This document shows positions 34,835 to 44,732 of a stretch of 64,000 nucleotides of DNA, one piece after another. The stretch is from assembly GCF_005280205.1 (NCBI RefSeq), contig NZ_SUND01000009.1, positions 114,285 to 178,284 on the forward strand. Direction: 5' to 3'. The position numbers were made by a program, and so were the translations under genes. Below the pieces are notes generated by a model that did no database searches, was not told the DNA's origin, and was given only the letters and a program-made list of their open reading frames with translations. This DNA is from Bacillus yapensis (lineage in GTDB: Bacteria > Bacillota > Bacilli > Bacillales > Cytobacillaceae). Numbering within the stretch: position 1 is the first letter of the stretch; each line of letters starts with the position of its first letter.

Positions 34835-35611
34835 TCACTGTATCTGCAGTACTCCAAAGTGAAACTTAGCCGTTTTTCTTCTCAGCACCTCAAAATTGTA
34901 TTTTTCAAATCTTTGACTGCGAAAATGATCTTTTAATACGACTCTTTCCCTCGCAACCCTTTTCGCGTGAGTCATCATTTCATTTGAAATATCTTGATAA
35001 ACTGCAATTTGACTTAGACCTTTTATTCCGTCCGATTCCAAAATCCGCTCTTCAAACATCGGATCAAAATAAACACAATCAAAGCTTTTATCTGGTAATG
35101 TCCTTAAATAATCCAAGGATAGCATCTGCACCACTTCAATATGCCTTAACGCTCTATTCATTTCGTCGATTCCTGAATCCCAACTTTTTAACCCTTTTTC
35201 AACCAAGTAGGCCAAATAAGGATTTCCTTCAATCCCAACCACGCGTCCTTCATTTCTGACGATATAGCTTGCTACTATGCTATCGGAGGCAAGCCCTAGT
35301 GTGCAGTCTAATAAATGCTTCCCTCGATCCAAATCACAAGCCTCAATAAAAGGATCATGGCCGTTTTCCATCAAACGTTTAATACGAAACATGCTCGAAT
35401 TAGGATGAAAGAAGAATGGATCGTTTTCACCAAAGGGAAACAACTCTAGTCGTTCCTTCCCCACGACAATACAATCTTCTTTATAAATTTCCTGCAAAGC
35501 CTTTACAGACTTTTTATTTCTCGTAATATATTGAGTCTTTAATTCTAGCGCTACTTCTTTTGCAATCTTTACCATTTCTTCATTTGTACGTCCTGCAGTT
35601 GTTACAAACAT
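34835..35611 (-). CDS. ypiP: Class I SAM-dependent methyltransferase, YpiP type
   Basis: A 258-aa Rossmann methyltransferase: LLDCTLGLASDSIVASY (SAM loop), VVGIEGNP and CVYFDPMF (DPxF-type catalytic motif related to RNA N2-guanine enzymes such as RsmJ). The target is unknown. A 10-bp hairpin (34807-34845) overlaps its 3' end. Confidence 0.85.
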   Translation of the reverse strand: MFVTTAGRTNEEMVKIAKEVALELKTQYITRNKKSVKALQEIYKEDCIVVGKERLELFPFGENDPFFFHPNSSMFRIKRLMENGHDPFIEACDLDRGKHLLDCTLGLASDSIVASYIVRNEGRVVGIEGNPYLAYLVEKGLKSWDSGIDEMNRALRHIEVVQMLSLDYLRTLPDKSFDCVYFDPMFEERILESDGIKGLSQIAVYQDISNEMMTHAKRVARERVVLKDHFRSQRFEKYNFEVLRRKTAKFHFGVLQIQ

Positions 35612-35644
35612 CGAACCACCCTAAATTTTATTCTTCATTTGAAT

Positions 35645-35671
35645 AGGAAAAGGATGCCTAATCGACATCCT
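35645..35671 (-). terminator. Terminator after brxA
   Basis: Stem AGGATG/CATCCT with a 9-nt loop followed by TTTTCC on the minus strand. Confidence 0.65.
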
Positions 35672-35680
35672 CGTAGTGCA

Positions 35681-36118
35681 TTATTCGCAATGATTTTCAA
35701 AAGCCGCAAGTAAGTTTTCCATGATCGCTTCCATTGGATAGCTCTCAATATCATCACGTGGGATAAAATGAACAACCTCTTTCCCTTTTAACAGGGCCAT
35801 AGATGGAGAAGAAGGCTCAAATCCTTCGAAGTATTCACGCATCTTAGCAGTTGCTTCTTTTTCTTGACCTGCAAAAACGGTTACCAATTGGTCAGGACTT
35901 TTTTCTGTTCTAAGTAGTGCTTGAGACACAGCAGGACGTGCTAGACCAGCTGCACAGCCACAAACTGAATTTACTACTACTAAAGTAGTCCCTGTTGCAC
36001 TCTCCATGAATGATTCCACTTCTTCAGGAGTTACTAGCTCTTTAAAACCTGCTTGAACGAGTTCTTGACGCATCGGCTTAACCATTTGCTTCATATATTC
36101 TTCATATGCCATTGACAT
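35681..36118 (-). CDS. brxA: Bacilliredoxin BrxA
   Basis: A 145-aa thioredoxin-like protein (YphP) that removes bacillithiol from protein mixed disulfides. The active site CGC is in VVNSVCGCAAGLARP (~residues 53-55). Almost all family-specific positions are kept (SPSMALLKGKEVVHFIPR). Confidence 0.96.
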   Translation of the reverse strand: MSMAYEEYMKQMVKPMRQELVQAGFKELVTPEEVESFMESATGTTLVVVNSVCGCAAGLARPAVSQALLRTEKSPDQLVTVFAGQEKEATAKMREYFEGFEPSSPSMALLKGKEVVHFIPRDDIESYPMEAIMENLLAAFENHCE

Positions 36119-36326
36119 TATCGTTTGCCTCCCTTACTTTACCTGCAATATTAGCATACTATATTTATGAAATAAGATGCAATTTGCCTGCACATTTTTC
36201 CCTTTTTAACTTAAGTTGTAAGAAAATTAAGAATATTTTTTTATTCAAAATATGTCGAATTACCCTATAAAATTGTCAACTATTGTCCTATTATAATAGA
36301 TACATATATATAGTAGGAGAGGACGT

Positions 36327-37163
36327 TTGTCTCACATGCAAACAAGAAGCAGACTGATCTTATTCATCACACTAGTAAGTTTATCCTTGATTATTTTTTC
36401 TTCCTCTACTATTCTAGCAGACTATTTTGCCTTTGAATCTACAGCGGAAGCCAAAACAATTGGGACAAGCAATAGCAATATTAAAAATCATATCGCAAAA
36501 TCTACTGATATCGTAGTGAAAGAAATAGATGAACAATTTCTAATAACGGACCCATCAAAACTAATCTATATTACTTTTGATGATGGGCCAACAGAATACA
36601 CGCCTGCCATCCTTCAAATATTGGACCAATATCAAATCAAATCAACATTTTTTATGTTAAATAACTATGTACAAAAGCACCCTGAAATTTCAAAAGCAGT
36701 TGCAACGGCTGGACACACGATCGGATGCCATGGCGTAACGCACAAGGTTTCAGAATTTTATAAAACACTCACCTCTCCTCGAGATGAGATGACTACATGC
36801 GGGAAAACAGTTGAAGATGTAACTGGAGAGCATGTTCAAGTCGTTCGTGTTCCATTCGGAAGTTTTCCACATTTAACAGCAGCACAAAAAACAGAGCTGG
36901 ATAAAGCTCAATATGTTTTGTGGGATTGGAATGTGGATAGTAACGACTGGAGCATAAACAATAGCGACAAAATTGTTCAATCTGTGCTAAAACAAGTTGA
37001 GAAATTTAAAGGTCGACAGAAATCACCAGTCCTTCTGTTTCACGATAAGGAAGTTACCACAAAGGCATTACCAATCATTATTGAAAGCTTACAAGCTCAA
37101 GGATATCTTTTTAAACAAATTACTGTAGATGATGAACCTTTACAGTTTGCAACAAAAAAGTAA
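36327..37163 (+). CDS. Polysaccharide deacetylase (NodB domain), membrane anchored
   Basis: A 278-aa carbohydrate esterase family 4 protein: N-terminal membrane segment (LILFITLVSLSLIIFSSSTIL), then motif 1 TFDDGP, motif 2 GCHGVTH (HxxxTH-like), motif 3 RVPFGSFPH, motif 4 WDWNVDSNDW and motif 5 LLFHD. Expected to deacetylate cell-wall sugars outside the cell. The start is TTG 36327, as AGGAGAGG lies just upstream; the next ATG (36336) is too far from it. Confidence 0.9.
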   Translation: MSHMQTRSRLILFITLVSLSLIIFSSSTILADYFAFESTAEAKTIGTSNSNIKNHIAKSTDIVVKEIDEQFLITDPSKLIYITFDDGPTEYTPAILQILDQYQIKSTFFMLNNYVQKHPEISKAVATAGHTIGCHGVTHKVSEFYKTLTSPRDEMTTCGKTVEDVTGEHVQVVRVPFGSFPHLTAAQKTELDKAQYVLWDWNVDSNDWSINNSDKIVQSVLKQVEKFKGRQKSPVLLFHDKEVTTKALPIIIESLQAQGYLFKQITVDDEPLQFATKK

Positions 37164-37187
37164 AGCTGACATAAATATGTCAGCTTT
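37162..37187. terminator. Shared bidirectional terminator
   Basis: Stem AAAGCTGACAT/ATGTCAGCTTT between convergent genes; it overlaps the ends of both the deacetylase and ypgR. Confidence 0.88.
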
Positions 37188-38307
37188 CTTTATTTCTCAT
37201 TTCCGTCATCTGCTTCCAAACAGAACCCTTAGCTTCTTCTCCAAGTTCAATTCTTTCAATCGCAAGCTTGATTTGCAAGCTAACCTCAAATTCTGGGTCA
37301 TCTTCTGCTGCTTTCAAGGCAGGAAGTGCCTTCTCATCCGCTACTTCATATAAGAACATCGCAGCTCTCCAACGTACTAGCTTACTTTTATCTTGAAGAG
37401 CTTTCATCATTTCTTCTGTTGCTTCTTCAAAACCTAAATCGGATAAGCAGTCACCAGCTGTTCTTCGCACTGTAACTGATTTGTCCTGTAATGCCTTATA
37501 CAGATACGGAAGAACACCTTTGTCCTCAATCATCCCTAAATAAACGGTTGCGAGTCTTCGAATTGATGCCTTTTCATCCGTTAATGCCTTATCTAATAAT
37601 GGTAGATCACTCAAGGTTGGATCTTCCATCTGTTCTAAAAGCTGATAACGTTTTTGCCAATCCGGCTCATCGAAATCTTCTAGAGAAACTTTTATCTTTT
37701 TGCGAGGTTGTGCTTGGACAACTGGATCCGTACTCTTCGCTTGAGCAATTAGCTCTTTAAGGCGTTCTTGTGGATACGCAGCGGTTAATTCCTCAACCAC
37801 TTCCTTGCCAATCTCGTCAAATTCCCCATAACGTACTCCAAAGTCTTTCCATTTTCTTTGCAGGATGTAGTTCTGTTCATCCTGCAACTCAGAAACTAGA
37901 CTCGTGTACATTTCTGACATACCGTAACGTCTTTCTTCCGTACCATCTGTTAATTTTACTTGAAGAGGAATCCCTTTAAACATTTGAACCTGAACTTTGA
38001 TTTCTCCATAATGCTCATCAACAGAATTTTGTAGAGCTCCCGCTTCCCCGTCTTCACCAAAAGCCTTGCGAACTTGAGGTAGCAGGTCTTTCCAATCGTA
38101 TTTGGCATTTCTTTCAACCGCTAAAAAATCAGCAACGTGATAGACGCCTTTGATACCATCAATATTCAAAATATCTTGGACAACCTTGGGAGCATCCTCC
38201 ATTGTCTCTTTCTTATAATTACTACTTTTACCCATCGGAAGTTCTTCATCTAAATTAATCTTCATAGAATTTGGACTTGGTGTCGGTTCAATTGATTTAA
38301 TCTTCAT
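37180..38307 (-). CDS. ypgR: Conserved virulence factor C (CvfC)-like HEAT-repeat protein
   Basis: A 375-aa protein: N-terminal NifU/Nfu-N domain (~1-85, KIKSIEPTPSPNSMKINLD) joined to C-terminal HEAT/PBS-lyase repeats (~210-360). This is the YpgR/CvfC family; the staphylococcal relative affects virulence gene expression. The NifU cysteines are absent, as is normal for the family. Biochemical role unknown. Confidence 0.9.
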   Translation of the reverse strand: MKIKSIEPTPSPNSMKINLDEELPMGKSSNYKKETMEDAPKVVQDILNIDGIKGVYHVADFLAVERNAKYDWKDLLPQVRKAFGEDGEAGALQNSVDEHYGEIKVQVQMFKGIPLQVKLTDGTEERRYGMSEMYTSLVSELQDEQNYILQRKWKDFGVRYGEFDEIGKEVVEELTAAYPQERLKELIAQAKSTDPVVQAQPRKKIKVSLEDFDEPDWQKRYQLLEQMEDPTLSDLPLLDKALTDEKASIRRLATVYLGMIEDKGVLPYLYKALQDKSVTVRRTAGDCLSDLGFEEATEEMMKALQDKSKLVRWRAAMFLYEVADEKALPALKAAEDDPEFEVSLQIKLAIERIELGEEAKGSVWKQMTEMRNKES

Positions 38308-38426
38308 ATTTTCACCCTTTTTACTTTAAGCTGTCATATAAAATATTGCTTCAATAGTAACATAATTTCAAATCACACTCATGAATTGTGCTCAAACTTC
38401 AGTTCAATTTAACTATTACCTTAAAT

Positions 38427-40310
38427 TCATTCATTTTCCGCTAACTCTGACAAATAGCTCCACCGATCGATTAAATACTCAAGCTTTTCATTCAATGTAT
38501 TTTCCTCATTCATTAAATTCTGCGCTTTTTCGAAATCGCTCCCTGTCTTCGCCATTTCTTCAGAGATTGCTTTGAGTCGGTCCTCTACCTTGGCAATGTC
38601 CTCATCAATGGATTCCCATTCCATTTTCTCTTTATAACTCATTCTTTTCTTTTTAGGCTTTTCCTGTTCTACCACTTTAACGGGTTGAGTAGATTGCTTT
38701 TCCTCAGATTTCTCAGAACGACTTTCTAACATCTCAGTATAGTTTCCATAAAAAGAATCAATCTCGCCGTCACCTTTTAAAATAAGAAGCTGGTCAGCAA
38801 CTTTATCTAAGAAGTAGCGGTCATGGGAAACTGTTATGACAACTCCTGGGAACTCTTCTAAATAATCCTCAAGTACTGTTAATGTTTGCGTATCGAGATC
38901 ATTTGTCGGTTCATCTAAAAGTAACACATTTGGTTCAGTCATAAGAATCTTTAATAAATATAATCTACGCTTTTCCCCACCAGACAGCTTACGAATTGGC
39001 GTACCGTGAGTATATGTTGGGAATAAGAATCTCTCTAGCATTTGCGAAGCTGATATCGTTTTGCCATCAGAGGTAGAAACCACCTGAGCCGTTTCTTTTA
39101 AGTACTCAATCATTCGCTTATTTTCATCCATATCATCATTTTCTTGGGTGTAATAAGCGACTTTGACCGTTTGTCCCATGATAAATTCACCAGAATCCAG
39201 CGGCAATCTTCCTGCTAACGTATTAAGCAAGGTTGATTTTCCTGTTCCATTGCTACCGACAATACCAATGCGATCGCCTGGTTTTACAAGTAGGTTAAAA
39301 TCCTTAAGAATAGGCTTTGTATCATAGGATTTGTAGGCATCTTTCAATTCAAACACTTGTTTCCCTAAGCGGCTACCTGATAAAGAAATGTCTAGCTTTT
39401 CCGATTGTTTTGCTGATGACACTTGTTGCTCCAAGCTATCAAAACGATCAATTCTAGCCTTTTGTTTTGTGGTCCGTGCTTTTGCTCCTCTTCTTATCCA
39501 CTCAAGCTCTCGTCGGAATAAATTTCTTTGCTTATCAAGAGTTGCTGCTTCATTTTCTTCACGAATCGCTTTTGCTTCTAAAAAGGCAGCATAGTTTCCC
39601 TTATAGCTGTAAAGATTGCCGCCTTCAAGTTCGAACATTCGATTCGTAACACGGTCTAAAAAGTAGCGATCATGTGTTACAAGTAAGAGTGCGCCTTTAT
39701 AGCGGCCCAAATATTCTTCTAACCATTTTACAGATTCATAATCAAGATGGTTGGTCGGCTCATCTAAAATGAGTAAATCCGCTTCTCGAATCAAAACTTG
39801 AGCAAGGGATACACGTTTCTTTTGCCCACCAGAAAGCTCAGCTATCTTTTTATTAAAATCTGTAATGCCTAGCTTAGTCAAAATCGTTTTTGCATTCGTT
39901 CCAACATCCCAGCCCTCAACAGCATCCATTCTACTTTGTAATTCAAATAAGCGCTCTTGACTACTTTGTTGGGTAGGGTTCATCTCAAATTCCATTAATG
40001 CTTTCTCATACTCTTTGACAACACGGAGGACAGGTGCATCCCCTTCAAACACCTGATCCAATACGGTTAATTCATCATTTAGAGATGGCGTTTGCGAGGA
40101 GTAGGCAATTTTATAATCCTTTGGCATAACGATCTCTCCGGAGTCAGGTAGATCGACACCAGCGACAATTTTTAATAAAGATGATTTACCTGTACCATTG
40201 ACCCCAATTAAGCCCACACGTTCCTTTTCGGAAATTGTAAATGATATATCTTGAAATAGTTGTTTTTCACCATATGTCTTCGAAAGATTTTCGATTGATA
40301 ATATTTTCAT
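38427..40310 (-). CDS. yfmR: ABC-F ATPase, Uup/YfmR type
   Basis: A 627-aa cytoplasmic ABC-F protein: two ABC domains with Walker A GVNGTGKSSLL and GSNGTGKSTLL, signatures LSGGQKK and LSGGEKR, the P-site linker between them, and a C-terminal coiled coil (~560-625), the feature of Uup/YfmR. It acts on the ribosome; YfmR in B. subtilis relieves stalling together with EF-P. No transmembrane partner. ATG 40310 is taken to match family N-termini; the ribosome site is weak. Confidence 0.92.
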   Translation of the reverse strand: MKILSIENLSKTYGEKQLFQDISFTISEKERVGLIGVNGTGKSSLLKIVAGVDLPDSGEIVMPKDYKIAYSSQTPSLNDELTVLDQVFEGDAPVLRVVKEYEKALMEFEMNPTQQSSQERLFELQSRMDAVEGWDVGTNAKTILTKLGITDFNKKIAELSGGQKKRVSLAQVLIREADLLILDEPTNHLDYESVKWLEEYLGRYKGALLLVTHDRYFLDRVTNRMFELEGGNLYSYKGNYAAFLEAKAIREENEAATLDKQRNLFRRELEWIRRGAKARTTKQKARIDRFDSLEQQVSSAKQSEKLDISLSGSRLGKQVFELKDAYKSYDTKPILKDFNLLVKPGDRIGIVGSNGTGKSTLLNTLAGRLPLDSGEFIMGQTVKVAYYTQENDDMDENKRMIEYLKETAQVVSTSDGKTISASQMLERFLFPTYTHGTPIRKLSGGEKRRLYLLKILMTEPNVLLLDEPTNDLDTQTLTVLEDYLEEFPGVVITVSHDRYFLDKVADQLLILKGDGEIDSFYGNYTEMLESRSEKSEEKQSTQPVKVVEQEKPKKKRMSYKEKMEWESIDEDIAKVEDRLKAISEEMAKTGSDFEKAQNLMNEENTLNEKLEYLIDRWSYLSELAENE

Positions 40311-40365
40311 TAGAAACCAATCCATTCATAGTAAGTTTGTCGCTTATTATTTTAACATAAAACAA

Positions 40366-40385
40366 AAAGCGCTTATGAGCGCTTT
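40366..40385 (-). terminator. Terminator after degV gene 2
   Basis: Perfect stem AAAGCGCT/AGCGCTTT with a 4-nt loop, T-rich on the minus strand; overlaps the stop codon. Confidence 0.78.
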
Positions 40386-41232
40386 AGTCTAAATCATTAT
40401 ACCAGCTAATTCCGATTGTATCCTCTCCAGCATGAACTCCAATCGTGGCACCTAGCGGATGGCAGCTAAAACGAATGCTTGGAAACTCGCTTTCGAGCTC
40501 ATCTTTCCACTTTAACGCCTCCGTAATATGCAACCCATATAGTATATAAACCTCTTCAAATTTGAATTTTTCGTAAGAAGACTGTAAATAACTATAGATC
40601 TTTTCTTTCGCTTTTTTTTCGCTTCTTGCTTTATCTTTAATCGATAGAACACCATTTGCCACCGAAATAATCGGTTTAACATTAAGCATACTTCCTAGAA
40701 AAAACTTCATTCCAGACATTCTTCCACTACGATGAAGCTGTTCAAGGCTTCTTACAAGCACATAGGTTTCATAGGTTTCTCTTATTTTTTCGATCTTCTC
40801 CTCGATAACGCTTACACTTTTTCCTTCTGCTAACCACTCCATCCCCTTTTTTATCTGTACGGTCAACGGGTAGGATAAAATTCTCGAGTCAATCGTTGTA
40901 ACCGGTATATCTACTAGCTGTGATGCCTGTTCGCTTGACGAAACAGTACCACTAAGATCTGATGATACTAAGATCGAGATAACCTCTTCATATTCCCCTT
41001 GTAGCTTCTCATACAAATTTTTAAACTCTCCGACTGAAGGCTGTGAGGTTTTAGGTGGGTTCTTTAATGACTTTAATCGTTGAAATAATTCTTCAGGGGT
41101 CAAATCAATTTTGTCCTTGTATTCCTCTTCATCCAATATAATGGACATTGGAACAGTATATAAATCTGGATGATTCACTAATTCCTCATCCAAGCTAGCT
41201 GTACTATCCGTTACCCAGGCAATTTTCTTCAT
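40384..41232 (-). CDS. DegV family fatty-acid-binding protein (copy 2)
   Basis: A 282-aa DegV/FakB-type protein (WVTDSTASLDE, KTSQPSVGEF, LVSSDLSGTVSS, RSGRMSGMKFFLGSMLNVKP). Distinct from copy 1 at 14708. Presumed fatty-acid carrier feeding FakA. Confidence 0.92.
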   Translation of the reverse strand: MKKIAWVTDSTASLDEELVNHPDLYTVPMSIILDEEEYKDKIDLTPEELFQRLKSLKNPPKTSQPSVGEFKNLYEKLQGEYEEVISILVSSDLSGTVSSSEQASQLVDIPVTTIDSRILSYPLTVQIKKGMEWLAEGKSVSVIEEKIEKIRETYETYVLVRSLEQLHRSGRMSGMKFFLGSMLNVKPIISVANGVLSIKDKARSEKKAKEKIYSYLQSSYEKFKFEEVYILYGLHITEALKWKDELESEFPSIRFSCHPLGATIGVHAGEDTIGISWYNDLD

Positions 41233-41327
41233 ACTTTCGCCCCTTATCTAAATTTAGTACCTACTATTAAAAATAGATACTAAATTTATTTTACCTTTTC
41301 TTTAAAGAGAGCACCAGCTTAATTCCA

Positions 41328-41846
41328 TCAAATTTGCTTTAATTTTTTTATCGAAGCAAGTATGTAATCAACCATCATGAAGAGATCATCTATTTGGTCT
41401 TCTACAATCAGCCGATTGAATTCGAGCTTAATTTCTTTCATAATCTCGCCCATTTTTCCCATCGGGTTAAAGCTCACGTTTTGATTGATCGAACGATCGT
41501 TTCCCCATATCCGAGCTAGCTCATCTTCAATTTTCTCATGGAGTTCCTGACGATTTTCATGTCTCATTTTAAAAAGAATTGTAAGATGTGCCCCCGCTTG
41601 CTGACTTTCTTGATTGGATGGCAGTAGTTCAGCAGCAAGGTTCTCCAGGTTTGCCTGTAAGATAAGGGTGCACTGTACAGATGAATTTGCCGTTTCTGTA
41701 AAGGTAACCTCATAGATTCTTGAGAGTTTCGCTAAATTCATGAGATCGTTTCGGTCGATAATGGCTATTTCTCCATCTAAATCCCGGTCATAAAGAGCAC
41801 CTTCAATAACAACTTTCATATTTTCAAAAGCAGTTGGGTCAAACAT
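41328..41846 (-). CDS. Conserved hypothetical protein
   Basis: A 172-aa soluble acidic protein I do not recognise. It mixes strands in the first half (MKVVIEGALYDRDLDGEIAIIDR) with helices in the second (HENRQELHEKIEDELARIW). It lies upstream of a DegV gene and downstream of fhs, separated from fhs by a terminator. Confidence 0.75.
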   Translation of the reverse strand: MFDPTAFENMKVVIEGALYDRDLDGEIAIIDRNDLMNLAKLSRIYEVTFTETANSSVQCTLILQANLENLAAELLPSNQESQQAGAHLTILFKMRHENRQELHEKIEDELARIWGNDRSINQNVSFNPMGKMGEIMKEIKLEFNRLIVEDQIDDLFMMVDYILASIKKLKQI

Positions 41847-41862
41847 AAATCATTACACCTCG

Positions 41863-41895
41863 CAAAAAAATTGGCGGCAAGGTTCCCCTCACCGC
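41863..41895 (-). terminator. Terminator after fhs
   Basis: A 9-bp stem GCGGTGAGG/CCTTGCCGC (two G-T pairs) with a GGAA loop, followed by CAATTTTTTT on the minus strand. Confidence 0.78.
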
Positions 41896-41906
41896 ACCAC
41901 TAAAAA

Positions 41907-43595
41907 CTAGAATAAACCGATTGCTTTGCCATTCTCATCAACATCCATTTTTAAGGCAGCAGGTGCTTTCGGTAAACCAGGCATAGTCATCACGTCTCCT
42001 GTTAAAGCGACGATAAATCCTGCGCCTATGGAAGGCTTTAGCTCCCTAACCGTTACAGTAAAATCAGTAGGTCTTCCTAGCTTCCCTGGATCATCTGTTA
42101 AAGAATATTGCGTTTTTGCAATACAAATAGGTAAATTCCCCCATCCAAAAGCTTCAAAATCAGCTATTTGCTTTTTAGCCTTTGTAGAAAATTCAACGTT
42201 CTTACCACCGTACACTGTTTGGACAATCGTTGTAATTTTTTCCTCAATTGAATCGGACAAAGGATACAATGGAGAAAAATTTGCTTCATTCTTCTCGAGC
42301 ACTTGGAGCACACTTTTCGCAAGTGCTAGACCACCTTCTCCACCCTTTTCCCATACTTCTGTTAATTCAACTGGGAATTGATGTTTTTCACATAGTTCGA
42401 GTAGTGTTTTGATTTCCTGTTCTGTATCAGAAACAAATTTATTAATCGCCACGACAAAAGGAAGCCCAAAGCTATTGATTGTTTCGGCGTGCTTACGTAA
42501 ATTCTCAAAGCCATTCACTAAGGCATTAACATTCTCTTTCCCTAACTCATTCTTTGAAATTCCACCATGCATTTTTAATGCTCGAATGGTTGCCACAATA
42601 ACAACGGCTTCCGGCTTAAATCCTGCGGCTCTTGCTTTTATGTTCAGAAACTTTTCTGCTCCTAAATCAGCGCCAAATCCAGCTTCTGTAACTACATAGT
42701 CAGCTAATTTAGATGCTGTGGTTGTGGCAATCACACTGTTACAGCCGTGAGCAATATTGGCAAACGGTCCGCCGTGAACAAGTGCAGGAGTATGCTCAAT
42801 CGTTTGAACAAGATTTGGCTTAATGGCTTCCTTTAATAAAAGAGCAAGTGCTCCTTCTACACCTAAATCTCCTACTGTTACCGGCTCTTTCTCGATATTA
42901 TAGGCAATAACCATATTGCCAAGTCTACGCTTTAAATCACGGAGATCTGTTGCTAAACATAGTACTGCCATTATTTCTGATGCAACAGTAATATCAAAGC
43001 CATCCTCACGAGGGACACCTTGTAAGGGGCCACCTAATCCAACGATGACCTTTCTAAGAGCGCGATCATTTAAATCAACAGCTCTTTTCCAAACAATTCT
43101 ACGTTGATCAATTCTTAATTCATTACCTTGCTGTAAATGGTTATCAATTAATGCGGCCAAGGCATTGTTCGCGGTTGTGATGGCATGAAAATCTCCAGTG
43201 AAATGAAGATTGATGTCTTCCATCGGAAGAACCTGGGCATATCCACCACCAGTTGCTCCACCTTTAATTCCCATCGTAGGTCCTAATGAAGGCTCCCGAA
43301 GGGCAATCATCACTTTTTTATGTAGTTTATGTAACGCATCTCCAAGACCGACCGTTACAGTTGATTTTCCTTCTCCAGCAGGGGTTGGATTAATCGCTGT
43401 TACGAGAATGATTTTTCCACTCTGCTTTGTTTGAAGCTTGTTAATCGTTTCAGACGATAGCTTCGCCTTATACTTGCCATAAAGCTCGATGTCATCTTCG
43501 GTTAAACCTACTTGCTCCGCGATTTTAATAATCGGCAACATTTTCGCATTTTGGGCAATTTCAATATCAGATTTATGCTTTACGTTCGCGTTCAT
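41907..43595 (-). CDS. fhs: Formate-tetrahydrofolate ligase
   Basis: A 562-aa enzyme that makes 10-formyl-THF from formate, THF and ATP. P-loop [18 protein letters not shown]; other motifs [22 protein letters not shown] and [15 protein letters not shown]. Start at ATG 43595, 8 bp after GGGGG; a 42-codon upstream extension is not family-like and was left out. Confidence 0.96.
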   Translation of the reverse strand: MNANVKHKSDIEIAQNAKMLPIIKIAEQVGLTEDDIELYGKYKAKLSSETINKLQTKQSGKIILVTAINPTPAGEGKSTVTVGLGDALHKLHKKVMIALREPSLGPTMGIKGGATGGGYAQVLPMEDINLHFTGDFHAITTANNALAALIDNHLQQGNELRIDQRRIVWKRAVDLNDRALRKVIVGLGGPLQGVPREDGFDITVASEIMAVLCLATDLRDLKRRLGNMVIAYNIEKEPVTVGDLGVEGALALLLKEAIKPNLVQTIEHTPALVHGGPFANIAHGCNSVIATTTASKLADYVVTEAGFGADLGAEKFLNIKARAAGFKPEAVVIVATIRALKMHGGISKNELGKENVNALVNGFENLRKHAETINSFGLPFVVAINKFVSDTEQEIKTLLELCEKHQFPVELTEVWEKGGEGGLALAKSVLQVLEKNEANFSPLYPLSDSIEEKITTIVQTVYGGKNVEFSTKAKKQIADFEAFGWGNLPICIAKTQYSLTDDPGKLGRPTDFTVTVRELKPSIGAGFIVALTGDVMTMPGLPKAPAALKMDVDENGKAIGLF

Positions 43596-43704
43596 TCTCA
43601 TAACCCCCATACTTATCCAACTTTGCTCTGTATAAAGAGCCGACTTTAGCAAATCTATTGTATCATTTGGGAATCGAAAATTAATAATTAAATTTATAAA
43701 AAGA

Positions 43705-43734
43705 TTGATACCTCTTTTCACGTTACTATATAAT
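43705..43734 (+). promoter_or_regulatory. Sigma-A promoter of metA
   Basis: TTGATA (43705-43710) and TATAAT (43729-43734) with an 18-bp spacer, about 35 bp upstream of the metA start. No S-box or T-box leader is present. Confidence 0.75.
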
Positions 43735-43771
43735 TAAAAATATTGAAAATTCAAACGAGAGGATGAACCAT

Positions 43772-44680
43772 TTGCCTATTAAAATTCCAAAACTCCTTCC
43801 TGCTCGAGAAATATTAGAAGAAGAGAATATATTTATTATGGATGAAACACGAGCGAATACGCAGGATATTCGCCCATTAAATATCATCATCTTAAATTTG
43901 ATGCCGGAAAAAGAACGAACTGAAGCTCAAGTGCTGCGATTATTAGGAAATACACCGTTGCAGGTGAATATTTCATTTTTACAAATGGCTACTCATCAAT
44001 CAAAAACAACCAGTCAACTCCATCTAGATCAATTCTATACGACATTTTCCAACATCAAACACCGAAAATTTGATGGTATGATCGTAACTGGTGCACCTGT
44101 TGAAATGCTTGCTTTTGAAGAAGTCGACTACTGGGAAGAGCTAACGGAAATTATGAACTGGTCAACTGATAATGTTACTTCTACTTTACATATCTGCTGG
44201 GGAGCCCAGGCAGCACTTTATCATCATTTCGGCATTGGAAAATTTGAACTGCCGCGAAAATGTTCTGGCGTATTTTCTCATATTGTTCAAGACCGTTCGG
44301 AAAAGTTACTAAGAGGATTCGATGATGAATTCTACGCTCCTCATTCTCGATATACAGATGTCGATCAAAGAAAAATAAATGAACATAAAGAAATCAAGCT
44401 TCTCTCCTACTCAGAGGAAGCAGGAGCATTTATCATGAGTGCCAACAATGGGAAGCAAATTATGATTACGGGGCACTTAGAATACGATGCTTCTACTTTA
44501 AGTGAGGAATACAGTCGGGACCGTCATCGTGGATTGGATATTCACCTTCCAGAGCATTATTTCCCTAAGAACGATCCAAACAGACAACCGCTTAACCGTT
44601 GGCGTTCCCACGCCCATCTATTATTCTCTAACTGGCTCAATTATTATGTATACCAAGAAACTCCTTACGAGTGGGAGTGA
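43772..44680 (+). CDS. metA: Homoserine O-acetyltransferase (MetA type)
   Basis: A 302-aa enzyme that activates homoserine for methionine synthesis. The catalytic Cys lies in HICWGAQA, and His/Glu in TGHLEYD. Position 111 is Glu (TGAPVE), the residue that marks MetA enzymes using acetyl-CoA; Gly there marks succinyl-CoA. TTG 43772 is chosen: GAGAGG lies 9 bp before it and the resulting [11 protein letters not shown] start fits the family, while ATG 43763 abuts the ribosome site. Confidence 0.94.
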   Translation: MPIKIPKLLPAREILEEENIFIMDETRANTQDIRPLNIIILNLMPEKERTEAQVLRLLGNTPLQVNISFLQMATHQSKTTSQLHLDQFYTTFSNIKHRKFDGMIVTGAPVEMLAFEEVDYWEELTEIMNWSTDNVTSTLHICWGAQAALYHHFGIGKFELPRKCSGVFSHIVQDRSEKLLRGFDDEFYAPHSRYTDVDQRKINEHKEIKLLSYSEEAGAFIMSANNGKQIMITGHLEYDASTLSEEYSRDRHRGLDIHLPEHYFPKNDPNRQPLNRWRSHAHLLFSNWLNYYVYQETPYEWE

Positions 44681-44681
44681 A

Positions 44682-44721
44682 AAAAAGCAGATCTCTTCTT
44701 ATTGGAAGAAATCTGCTTTTC
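44682..44721 (+). terminator. Terminator after metA
   Basis: Inverted repeat AAAAGCAGAT...ATCTGCTTTT with inner CTTCT/AGAAG pairing; T-tracts on both strands, so it serves both convergent genes. Confidence 0.85.
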
Positions 44722-44732
44722 TATGTAAAAAA

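Noticed and set aside
43210..43434. Plus-strand frames across fhs
   Set aside because: Shadows of the strongly conserved fhs reading frame on the other strand.
43622..43762. SAM (S-box) riboswitch before metA
   Set aside because: Leader is only ~35 nt after the likely promoter and shows none of the conserved S-box stems.
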